Notes: generated by a model from the letters alone, not told the origin. DNA of 64,000 nt from Acidobacteriota bacterium (GCA_016196065.1 JACPYL010000025.1:310001-374000), one strand, 5' to 3'. Shown: positions 1 through 9,029, counted from the first letter of the stretch. Program-made: numbers and translations.

Positions 1-2
1 TG

Positions 3-233
3 AATCCTGAATTCGAATGGACGGCGATGGAAGCCGGCTTCCCGATCGTCGCTCGCGGAGCCGACGGAGAGTGCCGCGCCATCGAATCTCCCGCCCATCA
101 ATTCTTTATCGCGACTCTGTTCCAACCGCAGTTGTCGTCAACCGCCAAGAAGCCGCACCCGCTGGTGATGGCATTCGTGCAAGCAGCCGAAAACTGGTCG
201 CGCAAGAAACTCGACGACTCCATCCTGGCATAA
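3..233 (+). CDS. CTP-synthase-like glutamine amidotransferase, C-terminal fragment (5' end outside window)
   Basis: The visible 76 codons carry the end of a class I glutamine amidotransferase domain. HQFFIATLFQPQLSS followed by KPHPLVMAFVQAA aligns by eye with the region of CTP synthase around its last catalytic His-x-Glu, but the motif here reads FQPQ rather than FHPE. That, and the short C-terminus, fits the stand-alone CTP-synthase C-terminal-related family rather than PyrG itself; some members of that family are selenoproteins, but the relevant catalytic cysteine lies upstream of the window. The frame is open to the first base, so the start is missing. Family assignment is moderately sure; substrate is unknown. 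Confidence 0.6.
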   Translation, partial: NPEFEWTAMEAGFPIVARGADGECRAIESPAHQFFIATLFQPQLSSTAKKPHPLVMAFVQAAENWSRKKLDDSILA

Positions 234-285
234 GCCGACCCGCCCGAACTGAAATACAATTCCAACCGAACCACTGGCGACCGTC

Positions 286-1827
286 ATGAAACAGATCGCA
301 TTGTTTTCTTTCCTATTGATTTCTGGTGTCCTCACACTGACACCGAGTGCTGTCGCGCAGCCGACTCCTTACGATCAGCCCTGGCGTCCGCAATATCACT
401 TCACGCCTCCGCAAAACTTCATGAACGATCCCAATGGAACGGTCTTTTACAAAGGCGAGTATCACCTGTTCTACCAGCACAATCCCGAAGGCAACGTCTG
501 GGGACATATGAGTTGGGGACACGCTGTCAGCACTGATCTGGTTCACTGGCAAGATCTTCCGGTCGCGATCCCCGAAGATCCCAACTACATGATTTATTCC
601 GGTAGCGCTGTCGTCGACAAGAACAACACAAGTGGGCTTTGCGAGAATCCCGATCCCCGCGACCATTCCTGTCTTGTGGCGATTTATACCGCCGCCTACA
701 AGGATCGCCAGAAGCAACACATCGCGTTCAGCAACGATCGCGGCCGCACCTGGACGAACTATTCCGGCAACCCAGTCGCCGACCTCGACGCGCCCGACTT
801 TCGTGATCCCAACGTTTTCTGGTACGAACCGCAACATAAGTGGGTGATGGTGACGGTGCTCGCCGATGAAAGGACGCTTGTCCTCTTTGACTCTCCCGAT
901 CTCAAGCATTGGACCAAGCGCTCGACGTTTGGTCCCGCCGGAGACACGGCTGGGCAATGGGAATGTCCCGACTTGATCGAGCTTCCCGTCGAAGGCACCC
1001 ACGAGAAGCGGTGGTTGTTGATTATCAATCGCAACCCGGGAGCACCCGCGGGAGGCACCGGCGTGCGTTATTTGATCGGCAAATTTGACGGCACACAATT
1101 CACCAGCGAGATCCCGGACACTCCGGTGCTCTGGGCCGACTGGGGCAAGGATTTCTACGCCACCAATACATGGAACGATATGCCGGCCACTGACCCGCGC
1201 CGCGTGTGGATCGGCTGGTTCAGCAATTGGCAATACGCGAACGTGGAACCCACGGTCCTCTGGCGCGGCGGCCTGTCTGTCCCCCGCACTCTGATGCTGC
1301 GTCGTTTCCACGATGGACTGCGCCTGGTCCAGAAACCGGTAAGCGAATTGGAGCAACTGCGGCACGAAAAATTCCGCGCCGCCAATGCCAACATTGCGGA
1401 TATCAATCGCAAAATTGGCGAGACCGGAACCAAGGGTGAAGTCTACGAACTTGAGGCGGAATTAGAACTCGGACACGCGGATGAAATCGGGATGCGTCTC
1501 CGCAAGGGGAAAGACACCGAAACGTTGGTCGGGATCAGCGCAACTCGCGATGAAGTGTTCGTGGACAAAACAAGATCCGGCGAAACTTCGTTCAGTAAAG
1601 ATTTCCCGGGTCGTCACGCTGCAAGCATCGAAAAAACCGCACGGATCAAGTTGCATATATTCGTCGACCGTTCGAGTGTTGAGGTCTTCGTCAACGACGG
1701 GGAGCGGGTGCTATCCGAACGCATCTACCCGCCCGCAGGCAGCGACGGAATCGACGTTTACAGCAAAGGCGAGGTCGGTAAAGTCATCTCGCTCACAGTG
1801 TGGGAATTGGATTCAGTCTGGAAATAG
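286..1827 (+). CDS. Secreted glycoside hydrolase family 32 (fructan beta-fructosidase/levanase type)
   Basis: A 513-residue protein hydrolysing beta-fructosides such as levan, inulin or sucrose. Residues 1-24 form a signal peptide ending near AVA-Q. The three GH32 active-site blocks are present: MNDPNG (nucleophile Asp48), FRDP (transition-state Asp174) and WECPD (acid/base Glu226). The N-terminal five-bladed propeller is followed by a C-terminal beta-sandwich with the typical HIFVDRSSVEVFVNDG stretch. Length and domain order are normal for an exported GH32. A ggcgacc stretch upstream gives only a weak ribosome site. Downstream is a convergent gene with a shared hairpin between. Family sure, exact substrate not. 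Confidence 0.95.
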   Translation: MKQIALFSFLLISGVLTLTPSAVAQPTPYDQPWRPQYHFTPPQNFMNDPNGTVFYKGEYHLFYQHNPEGNVWGHMSWGHAVSTDLVHWQDLPVAIPEDPNYMIYSGSAVVDKNNTSGLCENPDPRDHSCLVAIYTAAYKDRQKQHIAFSNDRGRTWTNYSGNPVADLDAPDFRDPNVFWYEPQHKWVMVTVLADERTLVLFDSPDLKHWTKRSTFGPAGDTAGQWECPDLIELPVEGTHEKRWLLIINRNPGAPAGGTGVRYLIGKFDGTQFTSEIPDTPVLWADWGKDFYATNTWNDMPATDPRRVWIGWFSNWQYANVEPTVLWRGGLSVPRTLMLRRFHDGLRLVQKPVSELEQLRHEKFRAANANIADINRKIGETGTKGEVYELEAELELGHADEIGMRLRKGKDTETLVGISATRDEVFVDKTRSGETSFSKDFPGRHAASIEKTARIKLHIFVDRSSVEVFVNDGERVLSERIYPPAGSDGIDVYSKGEVGKVISLTVWELDSVWK

Positions 1828-1829
1828 CA

Positions 1830-1869
1830 CGGCCTAAGCACCTTGCACTCTGCGACGGGACTTAGGCCG
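1830..1869. terminator. Hairpin between convergent genes, possible bidirectional terminator
   Basis: CGGCCTAAG at the left edge pairs perfectly with CTTAGGCCG at the right edge (9 bp) around a 22-nt loop. It fills the 52-bp gap between two converging genes. There is no clear T-run on either side, so factor-independent termination is only probable. Confidence 0.45.
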
Positions 1870-1879
1870 CGATCCAGCC

Positions 1880-2887
1880 CTACTTCGATTTCTCCAGCGC
1901 CAGCACCACAAACGTATCCGGTTCGACCTTTCTTCCCGGCAGCACTTTCGCGGTCACCGTGAACAGCTCGTGTGTCTTGGGATCAAGCGACATCGTTCGT
2001 GCGTGGTCCTGAGTCTTCGCGGTTTCGACAACCGTGAACTTCTCCGGAGAGTCTTCGCGAATCACGGTGATCGTGCCGTCACCGGCTGATGCGAATGCGA
2101 GATTCTGCTCGGGATCGAATGCAGTCGCGTCGCATCCTTCGCCAATATCCGGCATGGCCAATACTTTGCCATTATCCGCGTTCACGATCGCCATCTTCTT
2201 GTTGCCGCCGCATCCGGCAAACAATCGGCGATTCTTCTTATCAAGCGCCAGGCCTGTGGGCTCTTCACATCCAGCCATCTTCCAGCGCGATTTCACGACC
2301 AGCTTCTGCGGATCAAAGGCGACCAGTTCCGACGTGTCCTCGACGTTGACGAACATCGTGCCCTTTTCGTCGCTCGCTGAAAATTCCGGCTTCCCGCCCA
2401 GATCAATTTTGCCGACTACTTCACCCTTGGCAGCATCGATCGCCGTCGTGTCCTTACTGTTCGCGTTAAAGGTGAAGACGCGTTTCGTAAAAGGGTCGTA
2501 GACGATCGCATCCGGCCGCGTACCAACTTTGATTTTGTTCAGGACTTTCAGCGTCTTCAGGTCGAAGATCGTGACCATGTCTTCGCCTCCGGCGCTGATG
2601 AAGCCTTTTCCAAACTCCGGAGTCAAAGCGACCCCATGAACACCGGGCGTGTTCGGGATCTCCTTCAGCAACTTGCCTGAGTCCTCATCCACGACCATGA
2701 CGCGATCTGCGCGGGCGATAAAAATCCTACGCCCCGGGCTGTCGACGGTCAGGTAGTCCCATCCACCAATGCCGCCCAGTTTCCAGGTCTTCGTGACTTT
2801 GTATCCAGGTGCAGACTGTGCGGCCGCGCCAAGAGAGAGGGACAACACTGCAACGGTCAGGGTTCGCAAGATAACTAGGTTTTTCAT
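1880..2887 (-). CDS. Exported YncE-like beta-propeller protein
   Basis: A 335-residue protein with a signal peptide (MKNLVILRTLTVAVLSL..., Ala-rich cleavage region near residue 24) followed by repeating blades of the YncE/lactonase-like WD type: segments such as VMVVDEDSGKLLKEI, VTIFDLKTLKVLNKI and TTAIDAAKGEVVGKI recur about every 40 residues. No catalytic residues can be pointed to; such proteins often bind ligands or act as periplasmic accessories. I start at the internal Met because the signal peptide begins there; an upstream in-frame Met would add a basic 18-residue extension. It lies 105 bp downstream of the deiodinase-like gene on the same strand, so the two may be co-transcribed. Confidence 0.75.
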   Translation of the reverse strand: MKNLVILRTLTVAVLSLSLGAAAQSAPGYKVTKTWKLGGIGGWDYLTVDSPGRRIFIARADRVMVVDEDSGKLLKEIPNTPGVHGVALTPEFGKGFISAGGEDMVTIFDLKTLKVLNKIKVGTRPDAIVYDPFTKRVFTFNANSKDTTAIDAAKGEVVGKIDLGGKPEFSASDEKGTMFVNVEDTSELVAFDPQKLVVKSRWKMAGCEEPTGLALDKKNRRLFAGCGGNKKMAIVNADNGKVLAMPDIGEGCDATAFDPEQNLAFASAGDGTITVIREDSPEKFTVVETAKTQDHARTMSLDPKTHELFTVTAKVLPGRKVEPDTFVVLALEKSK

Positions 2888-2992
2888 AGGTTTTGATTTT
2901 CTCCGCGACCGAGCGCGTTCCTCGCGCGCTCTGCGTTGCAAGATTTTCGTGCAAGCCGTGGCAAGGAACGCGAGCTTGTGGACTGGATGAGT

Positions 2993-3850
2993 TTACTTCC
3001 GCAATCCCGCCACCGGAGTTGCAGGAGCGACCTTGGCCAAAGCCGCCTTCAAATCATCCGGCTTGAAACCGAATGGCCCAGGACGACTCTTGTAGGCAAT
3101 CTTGCCATCGCGATCGACGAGATACAAGCGATCAGGCCAACCCGTATATGCCTTCTCGGTCGTGTTTTCGAAACCGTCGAGCACTGCGGGAAATTTGATC
3201 CCAAGTTTGCGCACACAGGCGCCCGCCACAAAAGCCCGTTCCTCTTCATTTTTTGGAGATGCGAATACAACCTTATCTCTCAGGTTACTTTCCATCTGCC
3301 AGACGTCGCTCGGATGCGCTTCCAGAATGTATACAGCCAGGAAACTCACGCGGCTTCCGTACTCGTCGTAGAGTTTATTGAGGGCAGGAACCTCCCGCCG
3401 GAAAGGCGGTCAGGTATAGCTCCCGAACACCAGCACAACTGGACCTTTGGCATTCAGTGAAGAAAGCGCGACGCGAGATGTCTTGTCGAGGGTCTGGAGA
3501 TTGAAATCGGGAGCGGCATCGCCGGGTCGCAATTCGCCGGCGCGCGCGCGCAACCACATCGTCTCGAACGGCGCAGCCAGAAACACCGCCGGAATCGGCA
3601 TGTGCATCATGACTTGCCCGAATCTCTCGGGCGGCTGCTTCATGGTGTGCCACATGAAGGCCACGAATCCCAGCCACAGAACGAACAGAACCAGTACCGT
3701 CTTTAGCAGGACGGGTTTCCAGTTGCGTTTTTTTCGAGGCGCCGCGGATGGGGGTGGGGATGAAGCGACGGACATATTGAGGCGCAATTTTCTCATACAA
3801 GCAGTTCCCGGTGTCAGTAGCCTAAAACTACTATCGCGACGAACAGCCAT
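2993..3850 (-). CDS. Deiodinase-like redoxin, probable selenoprotein with in-frame UGA at codon 147
   Basis: Read through one TGA this is a 285-residue membrane-anchored thioredoxin-fold protein: basic N-terminus, one membrane segment (about 46-68), then the redox domain. Around the stop the reading is VLVFGSYT-[UGA]-PPFRREVPAL, and 25 residues on comes FLAVYILEAHPSDVW. This matches the active site of animal iodothyronine deiodinases (FGSCT-Sec-PSF and IYIEEAHASDGW, from memory), including the conserved His. The rest also fits: FPAVLDG, PDRLYLVDRDGKIAY, SRPGPFGF. Both halves are in the same frame with no other disruption, and a SECIS-like hairpin starts 11 nt after the UGA. Start chosen for its GAGGAG ribosome site 5 nt upstream; ATGs 54 and 75 nt further in are alternatives. 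Iodothyronine as substrate is not implied; a dehalogenase or peroxiredoxin-like role is possible. Confidence 0.85.
3383..3412 (-). promoter_or_regulatory. UGA codon plus bacterial SECIS-like hairpin
   Basis: Counting the U of UGA as 1, GGCGGG (14-19) pairs with CCTGCC (25-30) with one G-U, leaving apical loop AGGUU. The E. coli fdhF element, from memory, has loop AGGUCU with its critical GU at positions 23-24; here the loop GGU falls at 21-23. Position and loop therefore match what SelB recognises in bacterial SECIS elements. It sits inside the coding sequence, as in all bacterial cases. Confidence 0.65.
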
Positions 3851-3992
3851 CCGATCTCCTCGAGGAGTCGGCCCAACGCCCTGTTCCACAATTGTGCAAA
3901 CAATTGCTCCGGTCACTGAAGTAACCCGCATGAATACACCGGTTAACACGAGGCCTTTGGTATGGCGGATGCTCTATCCACAATGGAAGTGT

Positions 3993-4060
3993 GCAGCCGG
4001 ACCCGGTCGAAACCGGGCTGGCAGAAAGCCCACGACCCTGGGGCTTCCAGAACCTGGAGA
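3993..4060 (+). promoter_or_regulatory. Structured 5' leader, candidate riboswitch
   Basis: Three consecutive hairpins precede the next gene: CCCGGT-CGAA-ACCGGG; GCCC/GGGC closing a 9-nt loop; and TCCAG-AAC-CTGGA. The third overlaps the GGAG ribosome site 6 nt before the start codon, so folding could hide it. A tetraloop hairpin followed by GGCAGAAAGCC loosely recalls the GEMM (cyclic-di-GMP-I/cGAMP) core, but the canonical GGCAAA and second receptor arm are not evident. I do not assign a ligand. Confidence 0.4.
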
Positions 4061-4065
4061 TTGCC

Positions 4066-4380
4066 ATGAAAACGACCCTATTCGCGTTGCTATTTTTCTG
4101 CGCCACCGCTGCCTTCGGACAAGCGGCGGGCGTTTCCGTATCCAACGAGCCCAACCCGATCCAGATTCCCAGCCATCAGCAGCATGCCTCGCAACACGCC
4201 ATTCAGTCGGGCGAAAGCCTGCTGATCACTTCCTACAGTGAGACTTCCGCTCGGGGTGAGCGTCCGCTATGGGAAGCCGGCGCCAAACCGCCCGCTGAAG
4301 TTCCACTCGGCGACGTGGCCCGCCTGCTGAGGAATGAGCACGCGACCGTAAAGAAGGCCGTCAAGACTCTGGAGAAATAA
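4066..4380 (+). CDS. Small secreted protein of acidobacterial type, function unknown
   Basis: A 104-residue protein with a clear signal peptide (MKTTLFALLFFCATAAFGQ) and a mature part rich in His, Gln and Ser (PSHQQHASQHAIQSGESLL), ending in PLGDVARLLRNEHATVKKAVKTLEK. I recall this type of tail from many short exported acidobacterial proteins of unknown role. There are no Cys or obvious catalytic motifs. The start follows GGAG at the right distance and coincides with the signal peptide. The preceding leader folds into hairpins, suggesting regulation at translation. It is divergent from the deiodinase-like gene. Confidence 0.75.
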   Translation: MKTTLFALLFFCATAAFGQAAGVSVSNEPNPIQIPSHQQHASQHAIQSGESLLITSYSETSARGERPLWEAGAKPPAEVPLGDVARLLRNEHATVKKAVKTLEK

Positions 4381-4406
4381 ACCCGCCCCGACTCTAACGT
4401 GACAGT

Positions 4407-4439
4407 GGAGTAACTGCCCGTTCTAGGCCCAGTTACTCC
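4407..4439 (+). terminator. Perfect 10-bp hairpin, probable terminator
   Basis: GGAGTAACTG pairs exactly with CAGTTACTCC around a 13-nt loop, 27 nt after the stop of the small secreted protein. A short T-rich stretch follows (TTGTCACG), so it may be a weak intrinsic terminator. Confidence 0.5.
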
Positions 4440-4572
4440 TTGTCACGATTACGAAAGGCTGTGTTGGGCCCCGCTTCCCGCCTCTGGACCAACCGCATCT
4501 GGAGCGCACTCCCGCCTCTCGCTACACTCCTATTCGTCGAATCATCTGGAATCCAAGCCCCCCGCGCCGGGG

Positions 4573-5238
4573 ATGAGGGAGCCAACCGCCACTATGAACG
4601 TCTGGGACAGCATTTACCGCATCCCGTTCAACGCATTACTGGCCTATATTCCCGTGCTCGCAACCGTGGTCACCTGTTATTTCAGCGTGATCCTGGCGCG
4701 CGCGACGCTGCGCTACGTCGCCGCCACCGATAAGGGCCTGGCCTTGGCTCGCGAGGAGTTCGAACGCGAATGGTCCCCCGAACTTCACCTCAAGATCGAG
4801 CGCATCTCCGCCAACGACGCGCGGATCGTAGTTACTAACCTGGCAAAGCTGTCGGTACTCCTGCAGCTCTTGCAGATTCGCAAAATCACGTTCATGGTGC
4901 CATTCGAGCGCTGCGTCTTGAACGATCCGTTAGTTGGTGGGATGACCTGGACACAGGACATCGGCAAGCGCCTGATCGCTTGCACGGGACCTGACTTCGA
5001 AGGTCAGATCGCATCCTCAGTCACGTTCTTCGCTTCGGGACGCATGTTCCGCACGGACTGGTTCCGTTTTCATATCCAAGTGGAACGCGGCCGCATCGTG
5101 CGCCTCGATCCCAGTAACATTCCGGCGCGGCGCGTGCGCGTCCTTGCCAATCGCGAAGGAGTTGAGCGTCGCCGCGATTTCGTGCAGGACGTTGCCGCCG
5201 GGGCAGCCCCCAAGATTCCGGACAGCACAACCGTGTAA
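4573..5238 (+). CDS. Membrane-anchored protein of unknown function
   Basis: A 221-residue protein with one hydrophobic N-terminal segment (about residues 17-45, FNALLAYIPVLATVVTCYFS...) followed by a soluble domain of mixed beta character. I do not recognise the family. The topology (short N-out or N-in anchor, C-terminal domain with REEFEREWSPELHLKIERI) resembles small proteins sometimes annotated only as hypothetical. An alternative start 21 nt downstream (MNVWDSIYR) is equally plausible; neither has a strong ribosome site. Coding character looks real: long open frame, no overlap, amphipathic strands. It stands alone between two intergenic regions. Confidence 0.65.
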   Translation: MREPTATMNVWDSIYRIPFNALLAYIPVLATVVTCYFSVILARATLRYVAATDKGLALAREEFEREWSPELHLKIERISANDARIVVTNLAKLSVLLQLLQIRKITFMVPFERCVLNDPLVGGMTWTQDIGKRLIACTGPDFEGQIASSVTFFASGRMFRTDWFRFHIQVERGRIVRLDPSNIPARRVRVLANREGVERRRDFVQDVAAGAAPKIPDSTTV

Positions 5239-5557
5239 ACGTCGGGGTTGAAAGTCTCGCCATCGGAACCGATCTGTCGTCCCGCTGGGACTTTCGTTCC
5301 CGGCACATTTCTAACCCGGCGTTGAAACGCCGGGCTATTCTCAATTATCGGTAGTGGGTCATTTTGAGTCCGCTCGCGGAAACATAACCACGACCTTCGT
5401 GGTAAAAGCAAAGACAAATTGAGCCACTACCCAATTGTCCCTCCGGGACGTTCCGCTTGGGATGGCATGGTCGGCACTCGGGACTTCAATCGCGACTGAG
5501 GACTGACCCACGAACGCACTTTCCAGCTGGGGCGATGCGACTTGCTTTCCCGCGTTC
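5239..5557. other. Intergenic region with palindromes and a mobile-like element
   Basis: No gene is apparent. The left half holds a GC-rich imperfect palindrome of the type ...GGGACTTTCGTTCCC...; the right half holds the first copy of the GGTAGTGG inverted-repeat element described separately. Confidence 0.6.
5350..5431. mobile_element. MITE-like element, copy 1 (internally deleted)
   Basis: Starts GGTAGTGGGTCATTTTG and ends CAAATTGAGCCACTACC, so the ends are inverted repeats (15 of 17 matching). Flanks are CAATTATC on the left and CAATTGTC on the right, an 8-bp direct repeat with one mismatch. The outer parts are nearly identical to copy 2 near 20.4 kb, but the long central hairpin of that copy is missing here. 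It encodes nothing. Confidence 0.6.
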
Positions 5558-6772
5558 TTAGCCTGCCACCAGCTTATAGAGTTTGCCGTTATAGTCCACG
5601 ACGTAAAGCTCGTTATTTGCCGCACGGCCGAGAGCACTGACATTGACGCCGGTCGAGAGCAGAGGAGCGCGTGACCAAGTGCCGGGTTGAGTCTCCTGCA
5701 GCGTCCACAACGTGCCACTGCCGAAGTCTCCGAAGACATACAGTCCAGCCAATGCCGGAATGCCGGTGCCTCGATACACGTATCCACCAATCACAGCGAT
5801 GCCTTCTGAATGGGAGTATTCGGCAATCGGAGGAACCAGCCCCGTCTGGCTGCAACTCTGCCCCGGCGGATAGCAATGATTCCCTTCCATGATGTTCCAT
5901 CCGAAGTCGCCGCCCTTGGTCACGATATCGACTTCCTCCCATGCACCCTGGCCGACATCACCCACGAACAGTCGTTTGCTCTTCTTGTTGTCAAACGAAA
6001 ATCGCCATGGATTGCGAAAGCCGTACGCCCAAATCTCACCCTTCGCTCCCGACACACCGACAAATGGATTATCGGGCGGAATTGCATAGGGATTTCCGGA
6101 GTTGACGTCAATGCGCAACATCTTCGCGAGCAGCGTGCTCAACTTCTGGCCATTGCCATTGGGATCTCCGCCGGAGCCGCCGTCGCCGGTTCCGATATAG
6201 AGGAACCCATCCGGCCCAAAAGCCATCTGGCCGCCCTTGTGGTTATCAAAAGGCTGGTCGAAGAACAAGAGAACCTTGCCGCTATTCGGATCGGCGACAT
6301 TTGGGTCCGACGACGAGACGTGATATTCGGCGATCACGGTCTGCAACTGTCCGTTCACGCGCCGCGTGTAATTGAGGAAAAAACGCCCGTTGGTTTTGTA
6401 GCTGGGATGAAACGCCAAGCCTAACAACCCTGTCTCGCCACCGCTCACAATGATCGAGGAAATGTTAAGGAAAGGAGTGGCCAAGAGTTTCTTGGCTTTC
6501 ACAATCCGGATCGTGCCACCCTGCTCAACAATGAAGAATCGGCCGGAACCGTCTCGCGGAGCCTGGAAGTCAAGCGGTGCGGCCAGTCCCGAAACCACCA
6601 GTTGCAAGTGGACCGCAGGAGCCTCAGGAAGGGGTGGTCCCGCCGCCCATCCGGGTTCGACAGCGACCATGGTGATGAGACTCAATACGAGAACAAAGAT
6701 CCGTATGCCGGCAACACCGGAAGCAACGGCGCGCCGCGACACGGGCTGGGGATTGTTCCTAATCTGCTGCAT
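5558..6772 (-). CDS. Exported PQQ-type glucose/sorbosone dehydrogenase family protein
   Basis: A 404-residue protein with an N-terminal signal or anchor (about residues 18-42, ending GWAAG) and a six-bladed propeller of the soluble glucose dehydrogenase/sorbosone dehydrogenase family. Telling segments are PLDFQAPRDGSGRFFIVEQGGTIR, GLLGLAFHP, MAFGPDGFLYIGTGDGGSGGDP, YGFRNPWRFSFD and GDVGQGAWEEVDIV; all are written here in pieces shorter than the full blade. Family members oxidise sugars in the periplasm using PQQ and calcium, though many environmental homologues have no tested substrate. Start chosen at the Met with GGAGGA 8-9 nt upstream; an open frame runs further but lacks a ribosome site. 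Divergent from the flavoprotein gene to the right. Confidence 0.9.
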   Translation of the reverse strand: MQQIRNNPQPVSRRAVASGVAGIRIFVLVLSLITMVAVEPGWAAGPPLPEAPAVHLQLVVSGLAAPLDFQAPRDGSGRFFIVEQGGTIRIVKAKKLLATPFLNISSIIVSGGETGLLGLAFHPSYKTNGRFFLNYTRRVNGQLQTVIAEYHVSSSDPNVADPNSGKVLLFFDQPFDNHKGGQMAFGPDGFLYIGTGDGGSGGDPNGNGQKLSTLLAKMLRIDVNSGNPYAIPPDNPFVGVSGAKGEIWAYGFRNPWRFSFDNKKSKRLFVGDVGQGAWEEVDIVTKGGDFGWNIMEGNHCYPPGQSCSQTGLVPPIAEYSHSEGIAVIGGYVYRGTGIPALAGLYVFGDFGSGTLWTLQETQPGTWSRAPLLSTGVNVSALGRAANNELYVVDYNGKLYKLVAG

Positions 6773-7013
6773 GGTGAAGATTCCTCCGAGTAGGGTGAGT
6801 TGGGCGCTGGACGCGCAGAATAAGCGAATTAACTTACCTGCTGCAACTGGCCTTCCAGAGCCGAAACTCGCTGGTTTCAAGGAAGTACGCCCAGTCGCTC
6901 TCGGTTGCCGGGCAAGTTCTGCGCCCGGATGAGCAATGTTTGCACACCGGCCAGACTCCGAATCGAGAGACGTGCCCGCACTGCTATAATCGGCGCCGCG
7001 CGTAAGGACCTCC

Positions 7014-8954
7014 ATGGCAGACGAAAGACGCGACCGTGAACTCGGCATGGGATGCCCGATCTCGCGCCGTGACTTCCTGAATGGAGCGGCCGTCGGGATT
7101 GGTGGGACACTCGCAAGCCAGCATCTCCTGGCGGCTCTGGCTCCGTCGGAGTTTGACGGCGGCTCCAGTGGATCCCCCGCGTCGCCTCCCGAAAAACCCT
7201 CGGACTACTACCCGCCCGCGTTGACCGGGATGCGCGGCAATCACGATGGAACCTTCACCTACGCGCACCGCTTGCGTGACGGAGAAGCATGGAACTCCGA
7301 CGGTCCCACCGAAGCAACCGGCGAATCCTACGATCTGGTCGTCGTCGGAGGCGGAATCAGCGGGCTCTCCGCAGCCTATTTCTACCGCAAGGCTGTTGGC
7401 GATAAAGCTCGCATACTCGTGCTCGACAATCATGACGACTTCGGCGGTCATGCCAAACGCAACGAGTTTCAGGCCGGCGGTCGCATGCTTCTCAGCTACG
7501 GCGGCACGCAGTCGATCGAAAGTCCTGGAAAATACAGCGCGGAAGCCAAACAACTGCTCGTCGAGTTGGGGATCGACACACAGAAATTCTTCAAAGCCTA
7601 CAACCAGAATCTCTACGATTCTCACAGATTGGGAACGGGCGTTTTCTTCGACAAAGAAACCTTTGGTGAAGACCGTACCCTCCCCGGTCTGGGAAGAGTC
7701 CCATGGACGGAGTGGCTGGCGAGAGCGCCCCTGAGTGAAGCGGTCCGTCGTGACATCGCGCGCGTTTATACCGATAAGGCCGACTACCTGCCCGGACTCT
7801 CACGGGAAGAAAAGATCGCTAAGCTTTCGAAGATCAGTTATGCGGACTTCCTGACCAAACTCTGCAAAGTCCATCCGGACGCGTTGAAGTTTTTCCAGAG
7901 TTACACCAATGACCTGTGGGCAGTCGGGATCGACGCGGTCCCGGCCATTGGCCCGTACATGGCGGGCGATGACTACGGCGGAATCACTTATCCCGGTTTC
8001 CAGGGCATGGATCTCGGCGACGACGAGCGAGAAGAACCCTACATCTTTCATTTCCCGGACGGCAACGCGTCGATTGCGCGATTGCTGGTACGCGCGCTGA
8101 TTCCGGCGGCAATCCCCGGCCACACCATGGAAGATGTGGTCACTGCCCGAGCTGATTACAGCCGACTGGACCAAACCGCATCGGCGACTCGCATCCGCTT
8201 GAACAGCACAGTCGTGAACGTGAAGCACACAGGGCCAACTTCTTCGAAAGAGGTTGAAGTCGCCTACGTTCACGGCAAGAAATTGCAGTCAGTGCGCGCA
8301 AAACAATGCGTGCTCGCTTGCTATAACGGCATGATCCCGTATTTGTGTCCGGAACTACCGGAGACGCAGAAGGCGGCGTTGTCCTACCTGGTGAAAGCAC
8401 CGCTCGTCTATACGCACGTTGCGATTCGCAACTGGACATCGTTTGAAAAACTGGGGCTGCGGCAGATCGAGTCGCCCGGCAGCTATCACGTGTATACGGC
8501 GCTCGACTTTCCGGTCAACCTCGGCGAATACAAGTTTCCGAGCAAGCCAGAAGAACCGATGGTCCTCTTCATGATTCGCACGCCCTGCAAGCCGGGCTTG
8601 CCAATGCGCGATCAGTATCGCGCCGGACGCGCCGAACTGCTCCGAACCCCATTTTCAACTTTCGAACGAAACGTCCGCGATCAACTCGGACGCATGCTTG
8701 GCGGCGCAGGCTTCGATCCCGCTCGCGACATAGAAGGCCTCACCGTGAACCGCTGGGCGCATGGCTACGCCTATGGCTACAACCCCTTGTTCGATCCTGA
8801 CTGGAAAGAAGAGGAAAAGCCATGGGTAGTCGGGCGTGCGCGCTTCGGACAAATCGCCATTGCGAACTCCGACGCCGGTGCGTCTGCCTACACCGATTGC
8901 GCGATTGATGAGGCTTATCGAGCCATCTCCGAATTACGCAGCTCCAAAATGTAG
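7014..8954 (+). CDS. Tat-exported FAD-dependent amine oxidoreductase, spermidine dehydrogenase-like
   Basis: A 646-residue flavoprotein. Residues 17-24 (SRRDFLNG) form a twin-arginine signal; the dinucleotide fold follows at [19 protein letters not shown] (GGGISG at 112-117) with the downstream acidic [13 protein letters not shown] block that binds ADP-ribose. Overall length and the phrases [25 protein letters not shown] and [17 protein letters not shown] resemble the spermidine dehydrogenases of Pseudomonas and Citrobacter, which are periplasmic haem/FAD enzymes. Substrate here is inferred from family only. The gene stands alone, divergent from the sugar dehydrogenase, and ends before a palindromic repeat. 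Confidence 0.85.
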   Translation: MADERRDRELGMGCPISRRDFLNGAAVGIGGTLASQHLLAALAPSEFDGGSSGSPASPPEKPSDYYPPALTGMRGNHDGTFTYAHRLRDGEAWNSDGPTEATGESYDLVVVGGGISGLSAAYFYRKAVGDKARILVLDNHDDFGGHAKRNEFQAGGRMLLSYGGTQSIESPGKYSAEAKQLLVELGIDTQKFFKAYNQNLYDSHRLGTGVFFDKETFGEDRTLPGLGRVPWTEWLARAPLSEAVRRDIARVYTDKADYLPGLSREEKIAKLSKISYADFLTKLCKVHPDALKFFQSYTNDLWAVGIDAVPAIGPYMAGDDYGGITYPGFQGMDLGDDEREEPYIFHFPDGNASIARLLVRALIPAAIPGHTMEDVVTARADYSRLDQTASATRIRLNSTVVNVKHTGPTSSKEVEVAYVHGKKLQSVRAKQCVLACYNGMIPYLCPELPETQKAALSYLVKAPLVYTHVAIRNWTSFEKLGLRQIESPGSYHVYTALDFPVNLGEYKFPSKPEEPMVLFMIRTPCKPGLPMRDQYRAGRAELLRTPFSTFERNVRDQLGRMLGGAGFDPARDIEGLTVNRWAHGYAYGYNPLFDPDWKEEEKPWVVGRARFGQIAIANSDAGASAYTDCAIDEAYRAISELRSSKM

Positions 8955-9029
8955 CTAGGCGCAACGCGCTTGATAACCATTCTCCTTTCACGCCGTCAGA
9001 TGTGTTGGTAGCGATCTACGAGACCAGCC

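Noticed and set aside
313-1365. Open frame opposite the GH32 gene
   Set aside because: The sense strand has every GH32 motif; the antisense protein has none.
2993-3949. Reading the deiodinase-like gene as a pseudogene split by a nonsense codon
   Set aside because: Only one stop, exactly at the selenocysteine position of the family, with intact coding on both sides and a SECIS-like hairpin.
3993-4060. Naming the leader a cyclic-di-GMP riboswitch
   Set aside because: Key GEMM nucleotides (GGCAAA and the second hairpin) are not visible, so only a candidate structured leader is claimed.
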